Below the pieces are notes generated by a model. It did not search any database, had not been told where the DNA came from, and saw nothing but the letters and a program-made list of their open reading frames with translations. A stretch of DNA of 64,000 bases from Pontibacillus salipaludis (GTDB taxonomy: Bacteria > Bacillota > Bacilli > Bacillales > BH030062), in the NCBI RefSeq assembly GCF_014642405.1, contig NZ_BMIN01000002.1:248001-312000 (forward strand). Reading direction: 5' to 3'. Below, one piece after another: positions 55,764 to 64,000 of this stretch (positions are counted from its first letter, which is position 1; the number at the start of each line of letters is the position of its first letter). The translations under genes were made by a program, and so were the position numbers.

Positions 55764-55823
55764 AACTTTACTCCTTCATTCCATTTCTTATTTGTATCGT
55801 ATCATGAAACGGCGTAAGAGCAT

Positions 55824-55853
55824 AAAAACCCCAAAGCCTTAAAAGCTTTGGGG
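55824..55853 (-). terminator. Terminator of the parMR-like operon
   Basis: CCCCAAAGC / GCTTTGGGG stem with a 7-nt loop; on the minus strand it is followed by TTTTT. It lies between the ParR-like gene and rlmH. Confidence 0.8.
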
Positions 55854-55861
55854 ATAATGTT

Positions 55862-56488
55862 TTACTTATTCATGGAGGAAAAGAAGTCTGCTAGTGGGTC
55901 ATCTTCGTCGAACTCCACTTTTTCTTCCTTCTTATGAATCTCCTCTTGCAAGTGATCAAGATTGATATCATCAAGATCATCATCTGTTGTCCAGTTCTCC
56001 TCAGAGGCGGATGCCGCTTCATTCGCTTGCCAATTATGTTGTTCATGTGACAAAGCTTCACTCTGACCAGAGGCTATCGATTGGGACTTTGTTTGAATAG
56101 CGGCCTCTACTTGTTCTTGGAGTTCTAACACATCATCAAAATCATAAGCATTGTTGTGTAACGATGCATATAAAGAGGTAGCGCGAATAGGATCCATAAG
56201 CAGCTGATAGAGAATACTTCCGATTAAAGCCTCAGAATGCTCGTGCTTAAGCCAATTGCGCTGCTCCTTCGTTAATGATTTTGGTAAAGAAACTGTAACC
56301 GTCTCTTTCTCCTTCGAACGTGTTTCTGATACGCCCTGTAATACATACTGAGCGATTCGACTGGAGAAGTTTCGCTTTTCTGTTTCCTTCAGATGTTGGA
56401 GTTGTTTTAAAACGTAATCTGGTGTATCTGAGGGAATGCGAAACGTAATTGCCTGGCCTCGTTGAACACCCTTTTTAGAATCTCCCAT
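55862..56488 (-). CDS. ParR/AlfB-like partner of the actin-like protein
   Basis: This 208-residue protein has a basic N-terminal ribbon-helix-helix-like region (about 10-60, QAITFRIPSDTPDYVLKQL and a second VTVSLPKSLTKEQRNWL) and a very acidic C-terminal tail (DDDLDDINLDHLQEE). It starts 13 bases after the ParM-like gene. Position, size and DNA-binding N-terminus fit the centromere-binding adaptor of a type II plasmid segregation system, which links the parC repeats to the filament. Named by context; no strong sequence family is seen. Confidence 0.65.
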   Translation of the reverse strand: MGDSKKGVQRGQAITFRIPSDTPDYVLKQLQHLKETEKRNFSSRIAQYVLQGVSETRSKEKETVTVSLPKSLTKEQRNWLKHEHSEALIGSILYQLLMDPIRATSLYASLHNNAYDFDDVLELQEQVEAAIQTKSQSIASGQSEALSHEQHNWQANEAASASEENWTTDDDLDDINLDHLQEEIHKKEEKVEFDEDDPLADFFSSMNK

Positions 56489-56501
56489 GAAATCTCCCTA
56501 T

Positions 56502-57695
56502 CTACTTAGCAGAAGTTGCTTCTTGTTTTTGCTTCTCCTGTTTTTTATCTTTGTTCGTCTTTCGCACGAAATCTGACACTAGCTTGTAATACGCATTGGC
56601 CATCATCCAGATGCTCTCATTTTCGTCTTCAAAGAATTCAATATTAAATCCATCAAGACTGTTATTCAGCGATTTTAAGTACTCTTTTAATACGGCAGAA
56701 CCGCCTCCAACAAAATAGCAAATCTCAGATTGAGAGTTTCGTTGCCATACGTTACGAAGGTAGCGATATTGCTTTTTAGCCAATTCTAAAAGTATGCGGT
56801 CTGTAATATCATGAACGCTTGTCCGACTTCCTTTAACCATGATGTGGTGACGATCATTTTTACGCGTAATAATATCAACAACATCGCGACGACTATCTAA
56901 CTCTACTCCATGTTTTGTACGGATTTCGTCCCGAATGGCTTCTAAAGACTCTGCTACACCTAGGTTGAATCCTTGAGCTTTATCGTCATCGACGTTGCGG
57001 TTACGAATCACAGCAATATCTGTTGATAGACCGCCAATATCCTGAATTAAAATCTGTTTATCAATCAAATCTTTATTAATTACATTTAAATCATTATCCA
57101 TTACTAGATTTACAAATGCCGCAAATCCTTCTGGATAGACTTTCACTTCATCAAACTTAATATTAACTTTCATACCTTGATATCTAGGAGTGACAAGGAA
57201 TTCTACTTGGTGCACCGATCCTAGTAGCTGAGAACGGTAGCCTACGTCCTTACCTTCTTTTACTTCTCTAAGTGGTAACCCAGTCCCAAGCGTGTAATTA
57301 GCTTCTACTACATTACGATTATTTCCATGGTGCTTCTGTGAGCCGTCCTCTCTTGATACAGCATCAAGCGCTAAGGAAGCAAATAGCATCACAAGTGTTT
57401 GGTCTTCTTCAGATTTACTACTTCCTGGGTCTAGCTCAGTAGGGTTACTCCCTTTCGTTGCTAGATTACCTACACGGTAAATCGCGTTATTATCCTTTAG
57501 TGCAGGTGAATGCACGCGGATATGTAGGTTATCTACCGGATCTTTTTCGTCTAATTCTTCTATTCCAATTACAGGACGATCTTCAATATCTCGTGCGATA
57601 ACATTTGGAATGTAAAGCTCCGAATCTAATTTACCAAACAATGCCTTAAGGGCATCATTACCAACATCTACAGCAGCAATTCTTGAATTTGTCAT
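56502..57695 (-). CDS. Actin-like ParM/StbA segregation protein
   Basis: This 397-residue protein belongs to the actin-like ParM/StbA/AlfA group. The phosphate 1 motif AAVDVGNDALKALFG is at residue 5-20, the second phosphate loop is QDIGGLSTDIAVI near 225 and the adenosine motif is CYFVGGGSAVLK near 345. It should form ATP-driven filaments that push DNA molecules apart. The ATG at 57695 follows AAGGGGAGC; the longer GTG frame begins in the repeat array and is rejected. An upstream repeat array acts as a candidate centromere. Confidence 0.88.
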   Translation of the reverse strand: MTNSRIAAVDVGNDALKALFGKLDSELYIPNVIARDIEDRPVIGIEELDEKDPVDNLHIRVHSPALKDNNAIYRVGNLATKGSNPTELDPGSSKSEEDQTLVMLFASLALDAVSREDGSQKHHGNNRNVVEANYTLGTGLPLREVKEGKDVGYRSQLLGSVHQVEFLVTPRYQGMKVNIKFDEVKVYPEGFAAFVNLVMDNDLNVINKDLIDKQILIQDIGGLSTDIAVIRNRNVDDDKAQGFNLGVAESLEAIRDEIRTKHGVELDSRRDVVDIITRKNDRHHIMVKGSRTSVHDITDRILLELAKKQYRYLRNVWQRNSQSEICYFVGGGSAVLKEYLKSLNNSLDGFNIEFFEDENESIWMMANAYYKLVSDFVRKTNKDKKQEKQKQEATSAK

Positions 57696-57806
57696 GAAAC
57701 TAGCTCCCCTTCTTTTTTTGAAGTTAATGACTAGAGTCTCTCTTCCGTTAATTAAAAGATATAGAAGATTTAGACAACAGTCAATGTCTTCTTTTGTCGA
57801 CAATTC

Positions 57807-57978
57807 TGTATACATGTATACATTTTTCGTTTACATGTATACGTTATATGTACACATGCCTTTAGAATAACGTGTGTACACGTTTGTATACTTGTATACA
57901 CTATTGTGTACTTCTTGTTTACAGTTTTGTTTACATGTATTCCAATTTGTATACAAGTAAACATATTTGTACACATGA
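57807..57978. repeat. Centromere-like (parC-type) repeat array
   Basis: At least nine related half-sites of the form TGT-A/T-TAC occur in about 170 bp, among them TGTATACATGTATACA (57808-57823), TTTACATGTATACG (57830-57843), TTGTATACTTGTATACAC (57885-57902), TTTACATGTATTCC and TTGTATACAAGTAAAC (57948-57963). They form direct and inverted palindromic units directly upstream of the ParM-like gene, as in parC sites of actin-type partition systems. They should bind the ParR-like protein. Confidence 0.7.
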
Positions 57979-58073
57979 AGGCTTGTCCCACAAGCCACAA
58001 AAAGAGAGAAGATGAATCCCCTCTCTCTTCATTTCATACCTATTCGTTTCACGTATTCAAATTATGACCACGT

Positions 58074-59375
58074 TTACAGTTTTGAAAGATCTCCATTTTG
58101 GATCCATCCTCTAGCTTGAAGAGCCAGTACGAGGTGTCGAATACCGACCATATAAGCAGCTTGACGCATTTCACAGCCTTTATTTTCTTTCATCTCATAT
58201 ACACGCTTAAAGGCAGCAATCATTTTCTCTTCAAGCTCTTTATTTACCCTATCTTCCTTCCAGTAATAGTTCATTGTATTCTGGACCCATTCAAAATACG
58301 AAACCGTTACACCACCGGCGTTACATAAGATATCCGGGATAATAAAAGTCCCCTTCTCCTCGAGGATCTTGTTCCCTTCTGGAGTTGTTGGCCCGTTAGC
58401 TGCTTCTGCTACAATCTTTGCTTTGATCGAAGGAGCCGTTTCGCTTGTAATTTGATTTTCTAATGCCGCTGGAATAAGAATATCTACAGGAAGAGCAAAC
58501 ATCTCTTCATTCGAGATGGATTCGCACTCTTTGAAGTCGGCAATCACATTCCCCTCCCCTATGAACTCTAATAAGGCCGGAATGTTCAATCCATCCTCCT
58601 TATAGATCCCTCCTGATACATCCGTAACAGCTACAACTTTAACACCAGATTCATGTAAGAATTTAGCCGTTGCGCTGCCTACATTTCCAAACCCCTGTAA
58701 GGCAGCCGTAGCCCTAGATAGGTCTATATTTAAAGCATTTGCCGCTTCTCGTATGTGAATAACAACACCTCGCCCTGTGGCATCCAAACGTCCTTCAGAA
58801 CCTCCTATAATAATAGGCTTTCCTGTAATAAGCCCTGGTATATTATAGCCGCGAAGTTTGTCGTATTCATCAATCATCCAAGCCATAATTTCAGGAGTTG
58901 TGTTCATATCAGGGGCAGGAATATCCTTTTCAGGACCAATGACTGGCGTTATCTTTCGGATGTAACTTCTGCTTAACTCTTCTAATTCCCTTTGATTTAG
59001 GTCTTCCGGATTTACAATTACGCCTCCCTTTCCGCCTCCAAGTGGTAATTCAATAATAGCTGACTTAAGAGACATCCAAATAGAAAGAGCTTTTACTTCA
59101 TCTAGGGTAACGGATGGGTGAAAACGAATTCCTCCCTTACATGGACCTAGTACATCCAAATGCTGAGAACGGTATCCAGTGTAATTCTCGACGGATCCAT
59201 CCTCTTTTCGTATAGGGATGGAGACTTCCATGACTCTCATGGGTTTCTTTAATATGTGGTATATGCTTTCATCCAAGCCTAACTGTTTTACTGATTCACT
59301 TAGTAATTGTTTTACGATTTTATAAGGATTTTGATCATGCGTAGCGATATCTGCTTCTGCTTTATGCTTTTCCAT
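58074..59375 (-). CDS. Glutamate dehydrogenase
   Basis: This 433-residue enzyme of the Glu/Leu/Phe/Val dehydrogenase family interconverts glutamate with 2-oxoglutarate and ammonia. The catalytic lysine is in LPLGGGKGGV (near residue 115) and the NAD loop in LQGFGNVGSATAK (near 222). The Bacillus RocG/GudB type fits the length and PCKGGIRFHP text; which of the two cannot be decided. The ATG follows GTAGGGAAAG. It is monocistronic and divergent from the malic enzyme. Confidence 0.93.
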   Translation of the reverse strand: MEKHKAEADIATHDQNPYKIVKQLLSESVKQLGLDESIYHILKKPMRVMEVSIPIRKEDGSVENYTGYRSQHLDVLGPCKGGIRFHPSVTLDEVKALSIWMSLKSAIIELPLGGGKGGVIVNPEDLNQRELEELSRSYIRKITPVIGPEKDIPAPDMNTTPEIMAWMIDEYDKLRGYNIPGLITGKPIIIGGSEGRLDATGRGVVIHIREAANALNIDLSRATAALQGFGNVGSATAKFLHESGVKVVAVTDVSGGIYKEDGLNIPALLEFIGEGNVIADFKECESISNEEMFALPVDILIPAALENQITSETAPSIKAKIVAEAANGPTTPEGNKILEEKGTFIIPDILCNAGGVTVSYFEWVQNTMNYYWKEDRVNKELEEKMIAAFKRVYEMKENKGCEMRQAAYMVGIRHLVLALQARGWIQNGDLSKL

Positions 59376-59512
59376 AGCTTTCCCTACCTCTCGTACGTTT
59401 ACATACTCCTAATGTGTCACTGAAACTGCTTCATTATGTAAGGATCCGTTATATTTCTTTACTCATTTGGAAAGATAAGAACACTATTGATTAAAGAAGG
59501 GACATCTTCAAT

Positions 59513-60916
59513 ATGAGTAAAGTAAGCATGAGTTTTATATTAAGACTAAAGTTAGATAAACAGACGGCTTCTTTTGGACAAATTGCAACCGTTATTAGCT
59601 CAAATGGCGGGGATCTAGTTGCAATAGACGTTATAAAAGAAAACAAAAATACCACCGTTCGAGATTTAAGTATTAACGTTAATCAAGAAAGTACTCAAAA
59701 TCTTATTATAAGTGAATTAAGAAAGTTAGACGGAATTTCTATTCAACATACTACAGATCGAACATTTCTGGCCCACTCCGGAGGTAAAATACATGTCGTT
59801 CCTAAAGTCAAAATTGATAACCGAGACGATATGTCTAGAGTTTACACACCGGAAGTCGCCAGAGTATGCGAGGCCATTGATCAGGACGTAGATCTTGCTC
59901 ACGAGTATACAGTTAAGAAGAATTCTGTCGCTGTCATTTCAGACGGAACAGCCGTACTTGGTCTGGGGAAAATCAAGCCAGAGGCCGCCATGCCTGTTAT
60001 GGAAGGCAAAGCTATGCTCTTTAAACAGTTTGCTGATATTGATGCTTACCCTATCTGCTTAGACACACAAGATCCTGAAGAGATTATTACCATTGTTAAA
60101 GCTCTCAGACCTACATTTGGCGGAATCAACTTAGAAGACATTGCTTCTCCAAACTGTTTCTCCATTGAACAACGTCTTAAGCAAGAATTAAACATTCCTG
60201 TATTTCATGACGATCAACACGGCACAGCAATTGTTGCACTTGCAGGCTTATTAAACGCTCTTACACTTGTTTCTAAACCTATTGAGGCTTGTAAAATCAT
60301 CGTATGTGGTATTGGGGCTGCAGGGATGGCAATCACGAATATGCTCCTAAAAGCAGGCGCTACCAATATCATTGGTGTCGACGTTGAGGGGGCACTTCAT
60401 TGCCGTAAAAAGTATGAAAGAACCGGGTGGAATGAATTCGCTAATAAAACAAATCCAAACCAAGAAGAAGGAGAATTATGCGAGGTTATTAAAGGAGCCG
60501 ATGTGTTTATTGGTGTCTCTGCCCCTGGGCTTTTAACGCAAGCTGACATTAAACAAATGGCTAAGTCACCTATTGTTTTTGCCCTAGCTAATCCGGACCC
60601 TGAAATTCGCCCTGAAGAGGCTAAACCTTATGCAGCCGTTATTGCTACAGGAAGATCTGATTACCCCAATCAAGTGAATAATGTCTTGTGTTTTCCCGGT
60701 ATCTTTAGAGGAGCGTTGGACTGCCGTGCTAAAGAGATTAATGATGAAATGAAACTTGCCGCAGCTAAAGCCATTGCTTCAACCATTCAAGAAGATGAGT
60801 TAGACGCAGAGTATATCATTCCAAGTGTTTTTAACAAAGAAGTAGTACCGACTATTCGACAAGCAGTCATAAACGCTGCCATTACAACAGGAGTAGCTCA
60901 AATCGAGCCTGATTGA
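59513..60916 (+). CDS. NAD-type malic enzyme with N-terminal ACT domain
   Basis: This 467-residue enzyme oxidatively decarboxylates malate to pyruvate. An ACT-like regulatory domain (about 1-80, [20 protein letters not shown]) precedes the malic domain ([24 protein letters not shown]) and the NAD domain ([21 protein letters not shown] near 265). [11 protein letters not shown] is the metal/substrate region. The length is bigger than plain MleA because of the ACT part. It is followed after 22 bases by an NhaC-type antiporter, as in the mleA-mleN type pair. Confidence 0.93.
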   Translation: MSKVSMSFILRLKLDKQTASFGQIATVISSNGGDLVAIDVIKENKNTTVRDLSINVNQESTQNLIISELRKLDGISIQHTTDRTFLAHSGGKIHVVPKVKIDNRDDMSRVYTPEVARVCEAIDQDVDLAHEYTVKKNSVAVISDGTAVLGLGKIKPEAAMPVMEGKAMLFKQFADIDAYPICLDTQDPEEIITIVKALRPTFGGINLEDIASPNCFSIEQRLKQELNIPVFHDDQHGTAIVALAGLLNALTLVSKPIEACKIIVCGIGAAGMAITNMLLKAGATNIIGVDVEGALHCRKKYERTGWNEFANKTNPNQEEGELCEVIKGADVFIGVSAPGLLTQADIKQMAKSPIVFALANPDPEIRPEEAKPYAAVIATGRSDYPNQVNNVLCFPGIFRGALDCRAKEINDEMKLAAAKAIASTIQEDELDAEYIIPSVFNKEVVPTIRQAVINAAITTGVAQIEPD

Positions 60917-60938
60917 AAATACTGAAAGGAGAACACAT

Positions 60939-62420
60939 ATGAAAGAGGATGAGAAAAAACAGCAGCAGGATGCAGAAGAGGCTATAGGGAAAAAAGACAT
61001 TGAATTTTTAGCGTTCCGTGGCGGCCCCTTCACCGCCACACTCCCCCTTGTGTTCTTTATTGTTTGGGCCATTTCTTTAAGCGTAACAAAGTTAGTGACT
61101 GAGGAGGCCCTTGTTTTAGGTATGGTTATTGGTGTAGCACTTGGACTCTTTTTCTGTAAATCTGTTTGGAAAGATTACGCTCAAGGGCTCGTTGAAGGCA
61201 TGGCTCAACCAATCGGTATTATTGCAGTGATTGCTTGGTTTTGGGCGGGAATGTTTGCTAAGCTCCTTGCAGCAGGAGGGCTAGTAGAAGGATTAATATG
61301 GGTTGGGTTTGAAACAGGACTTGAGGGTGGGTATATCGCAGGACTGACTTTCCTTTTAGCTGGTGTTTTCTCAACAGCGGTTGGAACAGGATATGGAACC
61401 GTTGCGACGTTTGGTATTCTGATGTTCCCTGCTGGTATTATATTGGGCGCTGATCCGGTTATACTGCTAGCTGCAATATTAAGCGGAGCGGTGTTCGGGG
61501 ATAACTTAGCTCCTGTTTCAGATACCACAATTGTTTCTGCTACAACACAAGAAGCTGATGTCCCAGGCGTCGTGCGTTCTCGTTTTAAGTACTCTATTAC
61601 AGCCGCTATACCGGCCCTTATTTTATTCGTAATCTTTGGAGGTGGAGAGCAGTCAGGGAATGAAGAAGCCTTTAAGCAACTACAAGAGCAAGTCACCCCT
61701 ACAGGCTTACTCATGCTCATTCCATTTGCTATCGTATTAACCCTGGCTCTTTCAGGACGTCATTTGTTAACCTCCTTAACGATTGGCATTGTGTCTTCTA
61801 TACTTATGATTATTGTAATAGGTGTACCGCTTCGCAAGGTTTTACACATTTATCGTAATGATGCAGGGGAAGCCGCAATTGGGGGGGCATTAATGAATGG
61901 GATAGGAGGATATTTTAACATGGCGATCCTCATATTATTCATATTGGCAGCGGCTCACCTAATGGAACTTGCAGGTACCATGGAAGCCATAAAGAATTTC
62001 TTTCTTAAGATCATTAATGGTGTCGTGAAACGGGCTGAACTTTCGATTTTCGCCATTGTTGCTTTTTTAAATGTGTTTATTACAATCAATACGGCTGCAG
62101 AAATTACGGCAGGCCCTTTTGTAAGAAAGATTGGTAAAGAGTTTAATATACACCCTTACAGAAGAGCAAACTTCCTCGATACTGTATCCTCTTCGCTAGG
62201 ATACATCTTCCCCTGGAGTGGTGGGGTACTACTCGCATGGGCGACAATTAAAGGGGCGGCGAAGGATTATGATTTCTTACCAGTAGTTGGCCCCACAGAA
62301 GTATTCCCTTTCGTTTTTCAAGGTTGGTTTCTGTTACTGGTCATGTTTATATCAGCCATAACGGGCTGGGGGCTTAGATATATAGGTAAAAACGGTGAAG
62401 AAATAAAACCAGAAAAATGA
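60939..62420 (+). CDS. NhaC-family antiporter (MleN-like)
   Basis: This 493-residue membrane protein has about 11-12 spans and the conserved NhaC segment GAVFGDNLAPVSDTTIVSA near residue 185. Pairing with a malic enzyme fits MleN, which exchanges malate for lactate with Na+/H+ movement in Bacillus subtilis. A plain Na+/H+ antiporter role is the alternative. The N-terminus is acidic and soluble for 25 residues. The ATG follows AAAGGAG. It closes the operon with a terminator. Confidence 0.88.
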   Translation: MKEDEKKQQQDAEEAIGKKDIEFLAFRGGPFTATLPLVFFIVWAISLSVTKLVTEEALVLGMVIGVALGLFFCKSVWKDYAQGLVEGMAQPIGIIAVIAWFWAGMFAKLLAAGGLVEGLIWVGFETGLEGGYIAGLTFLLAGVFSTAVGTGYGTVATFGILMFPAGIILGADPVILLAAILSGAVFGDNLAPVSDTTIVSATTQEADVPGVVRSRFKYSITAAIPALILFVIFGGGEQSGNEEAFKQLQEQVTPTGLLMLIPFAIVLTLALSGRHLLTSLTIGIVSSILMIIVIGVPLRKVLHIYRNDAGEAAIGGALMNGIGGYFNMAILILFILAAAHLMELAGTMEAIKNFFLKIINGVVKRAELSIFAIVAFLNVFITINTAAEITAGPFVRKIGKEFNIHPYRRANFLDTVSSSLGYIFPWSGGVLLAWATIKGAAKDYDFLPVVGPTEVFPFVFQGWFLLLVMFISAITGWGLRYIGKNGEEIKPEK

Positions 62421-62421
62421 C

Positions 62422-62455
62422 AAACGAGGATTCCTAATTAGGAATCCTCGTTTTT
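62422..62455. terminator. Bidirectional terminator
   Basis: A perfect palindrome, AAACGAGGATTCCTAA and its complement (62422-62453), ends in T runs. It lies between the convergent antiporter and FAD oxidoreductase genes. Confidence 0.88.
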
Positions 62456-62461
62456 ATTGTT

Positions 62462-63844
62462 CTACTCTGTTACTGGCTCACGATCGCCTTTAGGGTCAAT
62501 ATTATGGTTTACATGAAAAATATTATTGGGATCATATTTTTGCTTAATGGCACCTAGCTGGTCATAATTCGAACCATAACTGTCCCGTATAATGGTTTCG
62601 TCATTTTCAGTGAGATTCAAATAGGATGTCTGCTTATAAGAATAGGCTAAAAGAGAGTGACGAATCTCATTAATCCATTCTTTCGCCTCTACTTCTTGGC
62701 CGTCTTCATAGATCACGTCCACAAGTAAAAGATACTTACCACCACGAACGTAATAGGCAGTTTCGTTAGAAGGAATACGATTCATATGCCCATGAGTTTC
62801 CCATAATTGCACCATAGCAGGGGCAGGGGCTTCATTCATTTGAACTACAATTTGATCAAGCGCCTCTTCTGTTAGCTCATCAAGATATAGAGAGGTACCA
62901 GTAATACAAGCATTCTGAGGAACCATCGCGTCCAACTTCTTCTGCAGCTCTACGTACGGCATGACAGCTGTCATATCCGCTAATGGTTGAGCTAATTCCC
63001 GTAGAGGCTGTATAATCGTTTCTCCTTCTTCAGGAGACCCAGCATACATTCCTGCTACTATAATCACTCGACGATGGTGTAAAAATTCAGGAATGAAAGG
63101 AGCTGGAGGCAAATCAATCATAGTTGCATTTACACTGATTTCATCAGGTGCCGTTTCTAGATATGTATTTAAGTTTTGGAACACCTGTTTAACATCTTTA
63201 AAATCATACATTACATCAAGTGCTAACACTTCAGGTCCTATTTCATGAAGCTGGAACTCAAATGAGGTAACAACGCCAAAGTTACCACCACCTCCACGGA
63301 TTGCCCAAAACAGATCAGAGTGCTCCGTTTCACTCACCCTAATATGATCCCCATCAGCTGTGACCAAGTTAACAGCTTGAATATTATCACAAGTCAATCC
63401 ATACTTAGCTCTAAGATAACCTAACCCACCGTTTAACGCTAATCCAGCCACACCTGTCTCTGATACCGTTCCAGTAGGGGTAGCTAATCCATACTTCTGT
63501 GTTTCTTTGTCAACATGAGCAAGTGTAGCTCCACCTTGCACACGCGCAATTCTTGCATCCTTATCCACTACCACATTCGTTAGTTCGGAAAGGTCAATCA
63601 TAATCCCACCTTCTGTTACTGCAGTACCTGCTACATGGTGACCTCCGCCCTTAATCGATATTTCTAAGTCATGTTCTCTTGCATACCGAACTGCACTCAT
63701 TGCATCGGCCTCTTCTTTACATACCACGATCATTTGTGGAGATTTATCCACAGCCGCATTCCAAATCCTCCGTTGTGTTTCATACCCTTCATCACCTGGA
63801 AGTAAAACCGAACCTTGTACTTGCTGTTTTAGTATATTAGTCAT
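62462..63844 (-). CDS. BBE-type FAD-linked oxidoreductase
   Basis: This 460-residue PCMH/vanillyl-oxidase-type flavoprotein has the FAD-anchoring GGGHHVAG near residue 65, a second FAD stretch GGLGYLRAKYGLTCDN and the C-terminal berberine-bridge domain DSYGSNYDQLGAIKQKYDP. The His in GGGHH is the usual covalent FAD anchor; a second cysteinyl link is not obvious. It may oxidise sugars, alcohols or aromatic substrates. The ATG at 63844 follows AAGGAGAGG; an ATG 36 bases upstream is weaker. Monocistronic and without signal peptide. Confidence 0.9.
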   Translation of the reverse strand: MTNILKQQVQGSVLLPGDEGYETQRRIWNAAVDKSPQMIVVCKEEADAMSAVRYAREHDLEISIKGGGHHVAGTAVTEGGIMIDLSELTNVVVDKDARIARVQGGATLAHVDKETQKYGLATPTGTVSETGVAGLALNGGLGYLRAKYGLTCDNIQAVNLVTADGDHIRVSETEHSDLFWAIRGGGGNFGVVTSFEFQLHEIGPEVLALDVMYDFKDVKQVFQNLNTYLETAPDEISVNATMIDLPPAPFIPEFLHHRRVIIVAGMYAGSPEEGETIIQPLRELAQPLADMTAVMPYVELQKKLDAMVPQNACITGTSLYLDELTEEALDQIVVQMNEAPAPAMVQLWETHGHMNRIPSNETAYYVRGGKYLLLVDVIYEDGQEVEAKEWINEIRHSLLAYSYKQTSYLNLTENDETIIRDSYGSNYDQLGAIKQKYDPNNIFHVNHNIDPKGDREPVTE

Positions 63845-64000
63845 ATTCCTCTCCTTACACCATTTTGGTTTATAGTACATTGTATGTATGTTAATAAATA
63901 TATTATCAATAAATTTAATATTTTGGAATAAAATTCTTGTAAAAACCTCCCCTAAATAGTTCTTAAGGATTATGTCTAAAGGAACATAAAAAAACGACAG

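Noticed and set aside
57807-57978. CRISPR array
   Set aside because: Repeats are short, palindromic and closely spaced with no unique spacers of uniform length and no cas genes.
57770-58000. 76-codon minus-strand frame through the TGTATAC repeats
   Set aside because: It is created by the repeat array upstream of the ParM-like gene, has no ribosome binding site and a cysteine/threonine-rich repeat composition.

Overview
The window looks like chromosome of a Gram-positive, endospore-former-type bacterium of the family Bacillaceae, most like a salt-adapted genus such as Halobacillus, Pontibacillus or Virgibacillus. The reasons are strong purine-rich ribosome binding sites, frequent TTG/GTG starts, Bacillus-type gene sets (glgBCDAP, des-desKR, ahpCF, YutJ, YwbD-like and YppC-like proteins), CcpA-type cre boxes, a PerR box and a purine riboswitch. 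The genus is an inference; nothing in the window fixes it. No rRNA, tRNA or CRISPR array was seen.

Layout. 1-923: 5' part of a Z1/superfamily-2 ATPase gene running off the left edge. 1.1-18.6 kb: carbohydrate storage and use. A secreted S-layer-anchored pullulanase, an intracellular GH13 enzyme and the glycogen operon glgB-C-D-A-P lie on the minus strand, interrupted by a YppC-like gene and a P1 peptidase on the plus strand. 18.9-42.9 kb: housekeeping genes, each with its own terminator. They include the NADH dehydrogenase-like YutJ, an rRNA methyltransferase, a purine-riboswitch-controlled adenine deaminase, an M20 dipeptidase, a cold-shock desaturase with its DesKR two-component system, a universal stress protein, a DEAD-box helicase, a secreted lipase, ahpCF, malate:quinone oxidoreductase, an ABC transporter, a dihydrouridine synthase and msrA. 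Three copies of a paired, hairpin-forming, MITE-like repeat sit in gaps at 20.1, 28.6 and 40.7 kb.

42,986-55,301 is an A+T-rich integrated element of about 12.3 kb. It is flanked by a 14-bp direct repeat. The right copy forms the last codons of rlmH and the left copy is a leftover rlmH 3' end that would still encode RGEPYHK-stop. It carries a large serine recombinase next to rlmH, an XRE regulator with a TAGCAT operator array, an HNH/NUMOD-like protein, a Rep-like protein that seems to start at ATT, a structured candidate origin, small HTH paralogues, an XRE-ImmA/IrrE pair, a Kiwa-like (KwaB/KwaA) defence pair and an Asn/Gln-rich sensor-like protein. Its layout parallels staphylococcal SCC elements, which use the same gene and a serine recombinase, but the cargo and recombinase differ.

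55.3-64 kb: rlmH, then a chromosomal actin-type segregation operon (ParM-like and ParR-like) with a centromere-like repeat array upstream. These are followed by glutamate dehydrogenase, an ACT-domain malic enzyme with an NhaC/MleN-type antiporter, and a berberine-bridge-type FAD oxidoreductase. The most interesting parts are the rlmH-integrated element, the chromosomal ParMRC-like locus and the paired MITE-like repeats.
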